From a virus, in the IMG/VR virus record IMGVR_UViG_3300047472_000309, positions 1 to 64,000 of that record: DNA of 64,000 bases; one strand, written 5' to 3'. The notes below the pieces were generated by a model that searched no databases, was not told the DNA's origin, and saw nothing but the letters and a program-made list of their open reading frames with translations. Shown piece by piece: positions 41,433 through 50,700 of this stretch (position 1 is its first letter; every line of letters starts with the position of its first letter). Both the position numbers and the translations under genes were made by a program.

Positions 41433-42198
41433 TTAATTCCTTGTAGATCCCTGCGTTAACGCGATTGGTGATCGTTGTGGTGGTTAGCCCAAGCTCTTTA
41501 GCGGCTAACCCTCGGCTGGCATAGACAACATCGTCTATAACGACTGGTTTAGCGCGATAAAGCATACCCAGGTGTTTGTTAAGCACAGTCTCAGGAGGAT
41601 CTTTTCTCCCTAGGGCTACCTCACTCAGTTTCTTTTTGTGTTCTTCACTGAGATGACCACCAAGTTTTGCTTGTCGCATAACCTCTTTGGCTTCTGGCGA
41701 AACTACGTGCGTTCGGCCAGTACTGCTGAGTCTGAATTTTTCGATTGCTTCTGGAGAATGTCTGTAGCCTTTGTTGTAGCCGGGATTATTCTGATGCTCC
41801 TGAAGCAAAGCTTGTCGCAATTTCTCGACATGTTCAGGAGACAGTTTTCTTCCTACTAATTTCTCCTTCATTCTTTTTATTGAATCCGGAGATTGGCCTA
41901 CAGAACAATGCCGCGCATCATCAGACAAGTTCAAGAAAAGCGGACTCCCATAGAACTCATCAATGATAGATTGTTCAAGGTCAAACGCCGCTTCTCTGTT
42001 CTCAACTTCTACAGACACGAAGTCAAAATTGGGATTACGATTATACGCTCGTTGAAATTTATAATTCGGATGCCGCTTATTCCTCAGAGCACTCCTATGT
42101 TTACTCTCTCGATAAACATCATCTTTCGTACTACCCGCATAAACCTCGTCAGTCTCGGGATTGTGAAAGATGTAGACTTTGTGGTTTTCTTCAGGCAT
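41362..42198 (-). CDS. GIY-YIG homing endonuclease with NUMOD3 repeats
   Basis: 278 residues. GIY-YIG core: VYIFHNPETDEVYAGSTKDD with the following Arg in VYRESKHRSALR and Glu in the DLEQSIIDEFYG region. Then four NUMOD3-like DNA-binding units (GRKLSPEHVEKLRQALL; HSPEAIEKFRLSSTGR; SPEAKEVMRQAKLGGHLS; SEEHKKKLSEVALGR) and a NUMOD1-like helix-turn-helix (VVYASRGLAAKELGLTTTTI). Makes a site-specific cut in DNA lacking the insertion so that it spreads by recombination. More AT-rich than its surroundings. Sits exactly between two partial copies of a DUF488-like gene. Confidence 0.9.
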   Translation of the reverse strand: MPEENHKVYIFHNPETDEVYAGSTKDDVYRESKHRSALRNKRHPNYKFQRAYNRNPNFDFVSVEVENREAAFDLEQSIIDEFYGSPLFLNLSDDARHCSVGQSPDSIKRMKEKLVGRKLSPEHVEKLRQALLQEHQNNPGYNKGYRHSPEAIEKFRLSSTGRTHVVSPEAKEVMRQAKLGGHLSEEHKKKLSEVALGRKDPPETVLNKHLGMLYRAKPVVIDDVVYASRGLAAKELGLTTTTITNRVNAGIYKELNGRETSPVLPLDDSDSPMATNRE

Positions 42199-42214
42199 CT
42201 CTCATAATCCCTTC

Positions 42215-42490
42215 TTAATGTCGGAACCCCAGCCCCACCCCTGACTTGGCCGTGGTGTCAATCAGCTTGATGTGATCCACATCCCGACCCATCAGGTAGG
42301 GGTTTTCAGCCCCAGCTGGGTCGGCGGTAGCCGGTGATGGGATCGATGACGTCGTGCTTGACGGTGCCGAATCCGAGGGTGGGGTCGACGATGCCGTCGG
42401 GGTTGACGTCAACGCGGCGTTCGATGTCGCGCTTCGTGCGCGCAGCAGCCTGTGCTGCCCAAGCTGAATTGTCCAGAGAAAGAACTGCGG
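42215..42490 (-). pseudogene. 5' remnant of a second DUF488-like gene
   Basis: In one minus-strand frame PQFFLWTIQLGQHRLLRARS is followed further on by HIKLIDTTAKSGVGLGFRH and a stop 16 bases before the endonuclease start. Both motifs match the N-terminus of the intact gene at 40977-41432. Between them lie about 40 extra codons of Ser/Thr/Pro-rich sequence that in another frame encode the C-terminus of the 42306-43079 product, so the two genes overlap out of frame or the remnant is decayed. Confidence 0.55.
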
Positions 42491-43079
42491 GGTAGGACTT
42501 GGGGATGCTGGTGTGTCGGTAGACGAGATGGCGGATGCGTCCACAGGTCGGACCTCCCGTACGGTAGTTAAGGGATTCCCAGTCCGTGCGCTCGAGCACG
42601 TAACCGTTTGCGTCCAGCGACGCTTCGTCGAAGAGGACCGCGCCGACGACCGCGCCTTCGGGGGCCTTCTGGTTAAAGAGCTGGGCGATGTGGATGCGGC
42701 TCGCGAAGCCCATCAGGCTCGGCGTATTACTGCGTTGCACCAGACGGTGGATCGCGCTGTGATGATAGTCGACCATGAAGTGGCCGATCTCGTGGTTATG
42801 CAGCCCAGCCTGGTAATCGAAGTTGTCTTCCCGATACATCTTCGTGATGTCGTCGATATGACTTCCGTTCATGTCCAGCAGATGCGGTGCAACGTGAAAC
42901 TCTTTACAGGCGCTATACGCCTCTTCTGCGCAATGCAGCACCTGACCCTGCAAGACGTTCTTCAGACGGCTCAGAGCGTGGTTTAAGAGCGCCGGAGCAC
43001 CATCCTTGTACACGGGGCGACCCGCTTGGTCCAAAGTGATGATCAACTGCACGTTTTCTTTGCGGTTTTGTTCTTTCAT
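42306..43079 (-). CDS. Unknown protein overlapping the DUF488 remnant
   Basis: 257 residues from ATG 43079 with AGGGACC upstream. Contains LHNHEIGHFMVDYHHSAIHR, a His-rich helix with an H-E-x-G-H arrangement, which is close to but not the standard zinc protease HExxH. The rest is mixed alpha/beta. The last 60 residues overlie the remnant of the DUF488-like gene in another frame. No family recognised. Confidence 0.72.
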   Translation of the reverse strand: MKEQNRKENVQLIITLDQAGRPVYKDGAPALLNHALSRLKNVLQGQVLHCAEEAYSACKEFHVAPHLLDMNGSHIDDITKMYREDNFDYQAGLHNHEIGHFMVDYHHSAIHRLVQRSNTPSLMGFASRIHIAQLFNQKAPEGAVVGAVLFDEASLDANGYVLERTDWESLNYRTGGPTCGRIRHLVYRHTSIPKSYPAVLSLDNSAWAAQAAARTKRDIERRVDVNPDGIVDPTLGFGTVKHDVIDPITGYRRPSWG

Positions 43080-43115
43080 GGTCCCTGCAACAACAAAAAA
43101 TAAAGATGTCACAAA

Positions 43116-43141
43116 CTCCCAGGGGCCGAAACCCCTGGGAG
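43116..43141 (-). terminator. Hairpin terminator
   Basis: Perfect 10-bp stem CTCCCAGGGG / CCCCTGGGAG, then TTTGTGACATCTTTATTTTTTG on the minus strand. Confidence 0.75.
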
Positions 43142-43182
43142 CGTTCTCAGCTACTGCCCCCATAAACGGAAGTGGCGCTCGC

Positions 43183-43668
43183 TTAGTCGCTCAGCGCCGA
43201 CGCGGCGATGTCCGTCAGGTGATCGCGCACCTTCTTGAATTCGCCACGCGATTGCGACGCGCCGTAGAAGTCGAGCTTCATCGAGCCCGTGCCGAACTTG
43301 GTGGTCGGCTCTTGGCCCGGTGCACGCACTTGCGACGAGCGCTCGAAGACGCCTTCGAACTTCGACTTGCCGACCGTCGGGAACACAGCTTGCACTTCGT
43401 TGACGGTCTTGTGCTTCTTGAAGAAGTCGACGCCGGTTTCGCCGAGTGCCAGGAACGATGCTGCGGCGAAGCGCGTGTTGTGGTTGTCGATCGCGAGCAC
43501 CGTGTCGGCGCTCACGCCTTCGGGCAGCAGTTCGACGTACACGCCCTTCAGCTTTTCCGGATCGGCCAAGCCAGTCTTCGGATCGAGGTGGATGTGCTTC
43601 TTGATCTTGTCGGCCAGTTCACGCGTTTCCGGCTTGAAGACGATGGATTCTTTAACAGTCGTGGTCAT
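43183..43668 (-). CDS. Unknown early-type protein
   Basis: 161 residues, ATG with AACAAGGAAACG upstream. Mixed alpha/beta (KGVYVELLPEGVSADTVLAI) with repeated short charged segments; ends helical. Codon choice is strongly biased, like that of chmA and the sheath, suggesting high expression. Second gene after the early promoter at 44334. Unknown. Confidence 0.78.
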   Translation of the reverse strand: MTTTVKESIVFKPETRELADKIKKHIHLDPKTGLADPEKLKGVYVELLPEGVSADTVLAIDNHNTRFAAASFLALGETGVDFFKKHKTVNEVQAVFPTVGKSKFEGVFERSSQVRAPGQEPTTKFGTGSMKLDFYGASQSRGEFKKVRDHLTDIAASALSD

Positions 43669-43736
43669 GATACGTTTCCTTGTTTATCGGATTTAAGAAA
43701 GAGAGTGACTACTGGAGTCCTTGAGCTCAAGAACTA

Positions 43737-44222
43737 CTATTTGCTTCGAGCGTACTGGTTGCCGCCGGAAGGCTGCCGAGAAATCGTCGGGCGGCTCCCG
43801 TACGGCTTCCGCGGCGTTCTCACCTCAGTGCGGTTGGAGGGCACCGAGTTGAACTTGTCGACCAATGCTTCCACTGCCGCCGGGGCTACTGCCACCGGCG
43901 TGTCGATGCGCGCAGCTTTGAGCGCGGGACTGGAAAGGATGTGGCCGGAGATGTGGGTTTTGCCCTTTTGCAGGTCGCGACTGACTTGATCGCGCCCGCC
44001 GAAGACGATGAACTTGCCTTCGAGTTTGAAGAAACTGATCGTGCCGCCATGGAACTGCGGACAGTCTTGCGAGAGGTCGATCATGGCAAGCGCTGCGTCG
44101 GAGAAGTTGATGTCTTTCACCGCGACAGAAGCGATGCTACCGGAGCCAGCTTTGGCCATGACTTTGGTCAGCGAGTACTGCTGGTCTTTGAAGGTCAGGA
44201 TGACTTTCGAAATATCTTCCAT
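43737..44222 (-). CDS. Unknown early protein
   Basis: 161 residues from ATG 44222; the ribosome site is weak but the early promoter is about 110 nt upstream and longer frames would cross it. Beta-rich N-terminal part (SKVILTFKDQQYSLTKVM; FFKLEGKFIVFGGRD), helical middle, Pro/Arg-rich disordered tail (TPRKPYGSRPTISRQPSGG). Unknown. Confidence 0.75.
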   Translation of the reverse strand: MEDISKVILTFKDQQYSLTKVMAKAGSGSIASVAVKDINFSDAALAMIDLSQDCPQFHGGTISFFKLEGKFIVFGGRDQVSRDLQKGKTHISGHILSSPALKAARIDTPVAVAPAAVEALVDKFNSVPSNRTEVRTPRKPYGSRPTISRQPSGGNQYARSK

Positions 44223-44333
44223 GATAGATGCAGAGAATTCCTCGTGTTTAGGGACGATACTGTTATCGCATAGCAGGAGTCGCACACGTAAAATAATTCG
44301 CGTATTTGAATGCTTCTGTTTCTGCTCAATGTA

Positions 44334-44362
44334 GTAATATAGGTCCAACAAATCTTTGAATC
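44334..44362 (-). promoter_or_regulatory. Early promoter
   Basis: Exact TATATTAC core with GATTCAAAGATTTGTTGG; differs from the chmA promoter by one base over 29. Confidence 0.75.
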
Positions 44363-44371
44363 ATGCGGATC

Positions 44372-44404
44372 AACGGCATAAGCCCCAGGGTTTCCCCTGG
44401 GGCT
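44372..44404 (-). terminator. Terminator with TTATGCCG
   Basis: Stem AGCCCCAGGG / CCCTGGGGCT followed on the minus strand by TATGCCGTTGATCC. Confidence 0.78.
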
Positions 44405-44418
44405 CGCTTACGGTGGTG

Positions 44419-45219
44419 TCACCACTGCAAGAAGGCGGGCTTCTTCGCCCCTTCGGTTTCGGTTGTGTCCCAGCCCATCGCTTGAAACAGTTCCTGTCCC
44501 GTCAAGATGGCTGATTCCTGAGCTACCCCGTACATCGAGTTACGCTTGATGCCGCGCTCGATCTGACCCCGGCTAAACAGGTGGTCGAAGTCCTGCGTGT
44601 TGCGATCGCTCGCGCCCACGTGGGCTCCTTCCAGTGCCGGTGCCTTGAACTTCTCCGCCGCTGCCAGTCCGGGTTCCAACACTTGGTCCCAGGTGACGAT
44701 GGTGCGCAAAATGCGCTTGCAGGTGCCACGCTCCATGAAGTCGTCAGTGAACGCCCGGATCGAGAAGCAGACGTTCTCGTTCGGATTGTCCAGCGATCGA
44801 CGCAGCTGCTCGCCATGGGGACCCGACGGATAGACGCGCGAGATGATAGCGATCACGGGGTTCCCGTGGTCATCTTTCACCCGATCGAAATCCAGGTAGA
44901 TCTCCTTGTGGTGGCAGCACACGTTGTCTTCATAGATCGACATCACGCGCTGTGCAAACTGCTCTTCACTCATGCCAGGCAGTGGCTTGGGATGACCCAG
45001 CTCACCACGCAGCACGCCGCGCTTCACGCGTCGCATGAAGGTGCTCGAGCCCTCGAACAGATCACGGGCTTGGTCGTACACGTAGTACTGACCAATTGAG
45101 TTGAAGACGTTCAGCGCCCCGACCACTAGCTCGTAGTAGCCGTTCTCGTCTTTCTTCAACACCCCGCTCTTGTTCGATGCCGCGAGTGCCGTACACGCGA
45201 ATCGAATTTGATTGCCCAT
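44419..45219 (-). CDS. Prohead maturation protease
   Basis: 266 residues from ATG 45219. The His and Ser of the herpes-type prohead protease fold are in RGELGHPKPLPGM (about residue 70) and in NENVCFSIRAFTDDF (about residue 145), with the strand HHKEIYLDFDRVKDDHG between. This matches the T4 gp21/phiKZ gp175 group, which cleaves head and inner-body proteins during capsid maturation. Last gene of the leftward virion module whose order (protease, two structural genes, RNAP beta, beta-prime, giant tail protein) copies phiKZ genes 175-181. Confidence 0.85.
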   Translation of the reverse strand: MGNQIRFACTALAASNKSGVLKKDENGYYELVVGALNVFNSIGQYYVYDQARDLFEGSSTFMRRVKRGVLRGELGHPKPLPGMSEEQFAQRVMSIYEDNVCCHHKEIYLDFDRVKDDHGNPVIAIISRVYPSGPHGEQLRRSLDNPNENVCFSIRAFTDDFMERGTCKRILRTIVTWDQVLEPGLAAAEKFKAPALEGAHVGASDRNTQDFDHLFSRGQIERGIKRNSMYGVAQESAILTGQELFQAMGWDTTETEGAKKPAFLQW

Positions 45220-45239
45220 TGTGTTCTCGACTTGTTGAC

Positions 45240-45965
45240 TTATGCTCGCAAGAGAGACTCGATGCGCTCCACGCGATCCGCCGGATTCACGAGAGCAGAC
45301 ACCAGAGCATCTCCAAAGTACGACCCGGCGAGCTTGTTGGTCGTATTGGTCGCTGCGTACTGCACTGAGCGCAGCGGAATGAACGCAGGCTTCACGACGC
45401 TTAGCTGGGAGAGGTCTTCGATCGTGGTCCGGTAATACTGGTTGCGATCTTTCTCCGAGCGCGAGATCATCGAAATGATCAGCTCCGTGACTTCCTGGTT
45501 GGCCCCGATGTTGGCTCCGGCATGATACAGCGCCGTGTCGAAGATTTTCCCGAGCTCCAGATAGCCCAAGTACCAAGGTACCCGACCCTTCGAGATGATC
45601 TCGTCGTAGATTTTGTACACCAACACGTCGGTCTTCACCAGATCCGTGCTTGTGACCACGACGCTACCCGCATCGAAGCTGAACTCGTAATACTCATCCC
45701 CGTCGATTTGTATCTTCAGGGTCGCCGTCGGTTCGATGGGCAACATGGCATTCACCATGGAGACGCCATAGTACACATCCTCTACGACAATCGCATAGAT
45801 TCCCACAATGTAGGTTTCAATGCCGATCTGAGCGAGGCCTCGTTCTGCGAAGCGCGCCGGAATATAGATCTTCACCGGTTTCTTGCAGACGAGGCTCCCA
45901 TTTGGAAGTTCTTCGAGGTAAGCCTGGACCCGTTTGGGATCGCGAATGAGTTTACTCACGTCCAT
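45240..45965 (-). CDS. Virion protein (phiKZ gp176-like position)
   Basis: 241 residues. Beta-rich first half (YGVSMVNAMLPIEPTATLKI; GDEYYEFSFDAGSVVVTSTD), helical second half. No enzymatic motif visible. Called virion-related only because it lies between the prohead protease and the virion RNAP in the conserved module; 15 bases separate it from the gene before it. Confidence 0.72.
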   Translation of the reverse strand: MDVSKLIRDPKRVQAYLEELPNGSLVCKKPVKIYIPARFAERGLAQIGIETYIVGIYAIVVEDVYYGVSMVNAMLPIEPTATLKIQIDGDEYYEFSFDAGSVVVTSTDLVKTDVLVYKIYDEIISKGRVPWYLGYLELGKIFDTALYHAGANIGANQEVTELIISMISRSEKDRNQYYRTTIEDLSQLSVVKPAFIPLRSVQYAATNTTNKLAGSYFGDALVSALVNPADRVERIESLLRA

Positions 45966-45980
45966 GACTTACCCCCGCGC

Positions 45981-47435
45981 TTAGATGGATTGCTTGAAAC
46001 CCGCGTCGACCACTTGCAGCTGCGAGCCGACCCACCAGGCGACGTATTCGATCACCGAGATAGCGGCCGCTTCACGCACTTCGAGCGACGGGTTCTTCTT
46101 CTTGATGCGATCGATCCCGGCGAGGATACGCTCGGCTTCGGTCTTCGAGAAACGCGAGCGGCACACGAGCTTCAGACCCAGCGTGTAGAGGCATTCCAGA
46201 TCCGACTCGACCACCTCATCGAGCAGCTCATCGAACTTGGCCGTCGCTGCCCCCACGTCGAGGTTCGCGAGATCTTCCTCGGTAAGCTCGCGCAGCTGAC
46301 GACGAAATACCGTCGAGAGCGCTTCCTTGGTACGGGCGAACTTGCGGTTCGCTTCGACCGTGGCCGTCAGCGCAGCATGGTTGTCCCACGCACGCTTGAG
46401 CGTCCCGGCGTTAGCTTCGATGTCCTCGAGCATCACGTACGGGTTCGACTGCAGCAGGTTGCCGAAGAGCACTTCGTTCTCGCCGCCGTTCTCGATGTAC
46501 TGCTTGTAGAGCTGCGGGTTGACGACGATCTCGTTGCTGCTCAGGCTGATCACCAGCGCGCCTGCCGATTCGGCTTGCTCGTAGGCATTCAGTTCCCGGC
46601 ACAGGAAGGCCGCGGCTTGATCACGGAAGTCCGCCATCAGCGTTTCGTACTGCTGCAGGCTCATCGTGATCCCGTCGAGCGGGTTGTCGATCAGCTTGCG
46701 TGCGAGCAAGAAGATGATGAGGGCGTTGTCCACGCCGCAGTCGGGCGAATTGAGCAGATCGACGAAGCGATGCACCCGTGCGTCGTTGATGTCGGCTTGC
46801 TGTTGCTGGAAGGCTTTCGCCCACACGTCAATCAGGCAGCCGTCGCCCAGCGTTGCCGCAAACTGTTCGATGTCAGCATCCAGCGAAGCCGACCCGGTCT
46901 TCATCAGTTCGACGATTTCCGCACCGGTTTGATCCGGCAGGTTGAAATTCAGCGCCGGGGAATCCAGCGGCGTTTCTTCGAACTTGCGCACCATCGCGTC
47001 GAATGCAGCGTTCGTGAGCGGCGCGGGCAGTTCGTCGATGCGCACTTCCATGCCGAGCAGTTGGCTCGGGGTGTGCTGCGACAGAATGTCAGTCACACGG
47101 GTCACCAGATCATCCACGGCCGGAGCCACGACTTCCTTGGCAAACTTCACATGCGATTGGACTGCCGGGATACAGACTTCGGCGATCTGGTCGAACACGT
47201 TGTCGTGATCCGAGTCCCCAAAGACCGGATCTTTGATCGCAGCCGAAGCCGCGAGTTGTTGCAGGTCGACCTTGATCGTCACGCCATCGTGCGAGGACGT
47301 GACGGTTTCGGGACTGCGGGTGCGGTTCACCAGCATTTCCAGCGGCGTGTCCGCACGCGGCAGCACCAGCAGCTTGCGCTGGTCGAAGCGTTCGGCCAGC
47401 GGCAATGCGCTCTCGAGGGCTTGAATGCTCAGCAT
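45981..47435 (-). CDS. Virion protein (phiKZ gp177-like position)
   Basis: 484 residues, ATG one base after the previous stop (TAACATG). Mainly helical, acidic (ETPLDSPALNFNLPDQTGAE; RRQLRELTEEDLANLDVGAA), with no membrane segments. Likely a structural or head-inner protein by its place in the module; family not recognised from motifs. Confidence 0.73.
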   Translation of the reverse strand: MLSIQALESALPLAERFDQRKLLVLPRADTPLEMLVNRTRSPETVTSSHDGVTIKVDLQQLAASAAIKDPVFGDSDHDNVFDQIAEVCIPAVQSHVKFAKEVVAPAVDDLVTRVTDILSQHTPSQLLGMEVRIDELPAPLTNAAFDAMVRKFEETPLDSPALNFNLPDQTGAEIVELMKTGSASLDADIEQFAATLGDGCLIDVWAKAFQQQQADINDARVHRFVDLLNSPDCGVDNALIIFLLARKLIDNPLDGITMSLQQYETLMADFRDQAAAFLCRELNAYEQAESAGALVISLSSNEIVVNPQLYKQYIENGGENEVLFGNLLQSNPYVMLEDIEANAGTLKRAWDNHAALTATVEANRKFARTKEALSTVFRRQLRELTEEDLANLDVGAATAKFDELLDEVVESDLECLYTLGLKLVCRSRFSKTEAERILAGIDRIKKKNPSLEVREAAAISVIEYVAWWVGSQLQVVDAGFKQSI

Positions 47436-47436
47436 G

Positions 47437-47634
47437 TTAATCAGCTCCCAGAACTTTGCCCGCGCTCTCTTGGAACTTGAGCTGAGCCAGATTGAAAATC
47501 GTGCCGCGCGTGAGGGGCGACCCGTCGATGGTGTCCGCTACGTCGTTACCGACGACTCCCTGGACAATAGCCGCAACCAACTCAGCGGCATTGCCAAGTG
47601 TTGCGACGGTCCGATGCGAATCTTGCAATTGCAT
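47437..47634 (-). CDS. Small protein of the virion module
   Basis: 65 residues, ATG with AGGAAAAGC upstream and a stop next to the following start. One long helix (LGNAAELVAAIVQGVVGNDV) then a polar end. Unknown; possibly a small partner of the 484-residue protein. Confidence 0.7.
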   Translation of the reverse strand: MQLQDSHRTVATLGNAAELVAAIVQGVVGNDVADTIDGSPLTRGTIFNLAQLKFQESAGKVLGAD

Positions 47635-47726
47635 AGCTTTTCCTGTCTAGTAGACGTAAACGTTGAAAGGACGTGAAAAAAGGCCGAGTAGGTCACCCTC
47701 ACCGCAATGAGGGCAACCACACTCAG

Positions 47727-50700
47727 TTAGCTCTTGTAGGCAGCGACTGCTCGTTGGGCAATCACGTCCAGCAGGGTAGTGGTGGTGCCAATGATCGCAG
47801 GGCTATTCACAATACGATCGTAGACACTCTTGTAACCGAATACGCAGTCGATGACTGTGCCCGACTCCGTCTTCAGTTCGTTCTCCATCACCTTACCGAA
47901 CACCGTCTTCATCTGGTTGGCAAACACACCCTTGTCACCGACCCCTGCGCTCACATCAGCCGTGATGTAGATCTGAATCGCCACTGTATCCAACGCCAGT
48001 GGTTCTCCATCGACCCGGAAGCCCTCATCGGTACTTCCCGTGAAGCCCTTTCGTCCAGCGGACTTATGGCGCTTCGCCATCTCACGATCCGACATGTTCG
48101 TCAGTTGCCGCAGCGACTCCGACATGTCCTCTTTGTCCCCGTGATAGAAGACTTCAATACGCTCAACCACACCCTTGGTCTTGGAGAGCGGCACCTGAGC
48201 AGACAGATTGCGCAAGGTGTCCAGCGACTCCTCATCAAAGAGGTGATTGTTCGCGGTGACCGCGTCCTCGATTATGCATAAGATGTCCTCGCTGCCCACG
48301 CGCTGGCCGGTTTTCACCAACCGATGCACGGCTTGATCGAAGTTCACCACGATCTTACGCACCTTGGTGGTCTTCGTGGTCAAGAGACCCGACACCCGTT
48401 TGCTAATCGCCGAGGAGTCTTCCAGGGTATCGGTCGACTCCAACAGAACCGTCTTGACAATCGTCCCAGCCTTCCACACCACCTGATTCGGATTCAACGT
48501 ATCGCGCTCGAAGAATCCGGTGTTGTGACACAAGAGGTCGCCTGCCTTAAACACTTGACCTTCAACGACGTCAGCGACTACTTCATGCGCGACGGTAAGA
48601 CCCGCTGCGTTGCCATAACGACGACCCAGTTCGATCCCTTTGCGCGTACCATCGGCGTACTCGATCACCATGCCGGTGTCCGAGACGCTGATCACCTTGC
48701 CGTCCTTCTTGGCCGTATAGGCGTAGAGGTCTGAAGTCCGATGCGCGAGCACCTGTTCATAGCCGGTACGCACCGAGGCTTGCGTGTAACCCGCGCAGGC
48801 AATCCCGTGAGAATGCTGAATACCCACGAAGTTCACCCGCTTCGCATCATCGCGATCCGAGCCCGGTGACAAGAGCGCCGCAGTTGAGAGCAGGGCCGTC
48901 GCACCCGTCACTCCAATCTCGTACGGATTAGAGGTCCCGCGCAGTGAGTTAAACTGCGGGTCCGCCGACAGGTAGGTGTTGATCGCCACGTCGGAGGAGT
49001 CCTTGGTCGACTCGGAGATGGTCCCCATGTCGTTGCGATGGTACTGACGCGTGCGCTTGGTCATCGAGCGCGACCCCCGTCCACCGGTCCCCGAGAACGT
49101 GACGGCCTCGACGTCTTTCAGGTTTTCCACCGGATTGATGTCCGATACCTGGTTCTTGGCCGGGTCGGTCTGAATCGCCGTCCAGACAGCGTACGGGTTC
49201 AGGTCGATCGGATGCTTGTTCTTGCCCGGGCGGCCGTTATGAATCCGAATCGCCCGAATCAGTTCCGCATACACCGCCCCTGCCATACGCTCGTAGCCCT
49301 TGATCCGCATGTACTTCGGATCGAGCTCGTCGGGGTGGGTATCCGAGAGTAGCATCTCCACCGAGCGCACCAACAGCCCCTGGAACGTCAGCGGCTCTTT
49401 CATGCCCTGCAAGATTTCCCGTGTGATCGGATCGATAAACATCTGGTACATCAAATCGATCTCACGCAGGTAACGCTCCGAGCGACCATTGCCTTCGAGG
49501 ATGTTCAGATAGACGCCGCGCCGATCAAACTCGAACACACTGTAGTTACGGATCTGTCGATGGAACTCGTTAAAGCCGCCGAGGATCATCGCCGCGAAGG
49601 TGTTATCGCGCGGGAAGATCAGCGTCTCATCCGAGAACGCAATCGCGTACTCGTTATCTTGCAGGTTCAGACGCTGGCCCGCGTTCACACGGCGTGCCGT
49701 CACCTTCAGCGCCCGCATGAGCTTTTCCAAGCCCATTTGGTAGCCCAATACCACCGCCAGCGGAATCGTCCGACCCAGTACCTTGAGCTCCGCAAACTCC
49801 ACCGGGGCTTTCTTGGCTTCCAGATCCAGCAACTGCTCAAAGCCCGGCAGAGCGTCATCGGTATTCTGAATCACACCATCGATCAAACCGACCAGGGCCA
49901 TCGAGTTATCCGGATACATGACGATATACTCACCGCCTTCCGCCTGCCCGCAGATGATCTTACCTTCGCTTTCGAGCGCCGCCAAGACGTCCGGTCCGTA
50001 GAGCTTCTCACGCTTTGAGTGATCAAAGAGGAAGTTGAGCTTCTTCGAGAAATGGGCCGAATCCACCGTGAAACCCCGAAAGCCCATCGCCATGGATGAA
50101 TACAGACGCGGCGCTTCAAAGAGGTTGTCGAACACGTCGCCCGGATGCAGATTCACCACCGTGGTGTTCTCGTTATCCAGTCCCATCGCCATGATCGCAT
50201 TACGCATCCACTGCGAACGATCGTTCACGCGTTTTTCGCTCCGTGACACAAACACCTTACCGTAGTAAGACGTCAGCGCCACCCGATCCGGTGCAATCTT
50301 ACGAATCGGCATGTCACCCTTTTGCTTACGGATGCGATAGCGCGTACCGTTGGCCATGTAAGTGCCATCGTCTTGCAACAGCGGCAGCTTAAAGTGCAAG
50401 GTAGAGGCCGTGCCCTGCACCGGCACAATCCGTACGTGGTACATCACGTACGAGCCCATCACATCCTCCACTTCTTCACGCTCGTAGGACGTCACGCAGA
50501 TCCCGGCGTTTTGCAACGCCAGTACCATGCCTGCCACATCCTTTTCCAGCAGCGTCTCGATGTAGCGCTGGTCGAACTCCAGCAGCGACGATTTTAACAT
50601 CGTCTTATCCAGCACGGTCGGAATGTCCTTGATGGCGGGCGATTCCACGATCTTGGTTTCGTGTGGCTGGACTTGCGAGAAGTCGTGCAGGTTACCTTCG

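Noticed and set aside
42780-42860. Zinc metalloprotease motif HExxH in the 257-residue protein
   Set aside because: The sequence is H-N-H-E-I-G-H, which gives HEIGH, but without the third ligand or a supporting fold pattern I do not claim a protease.
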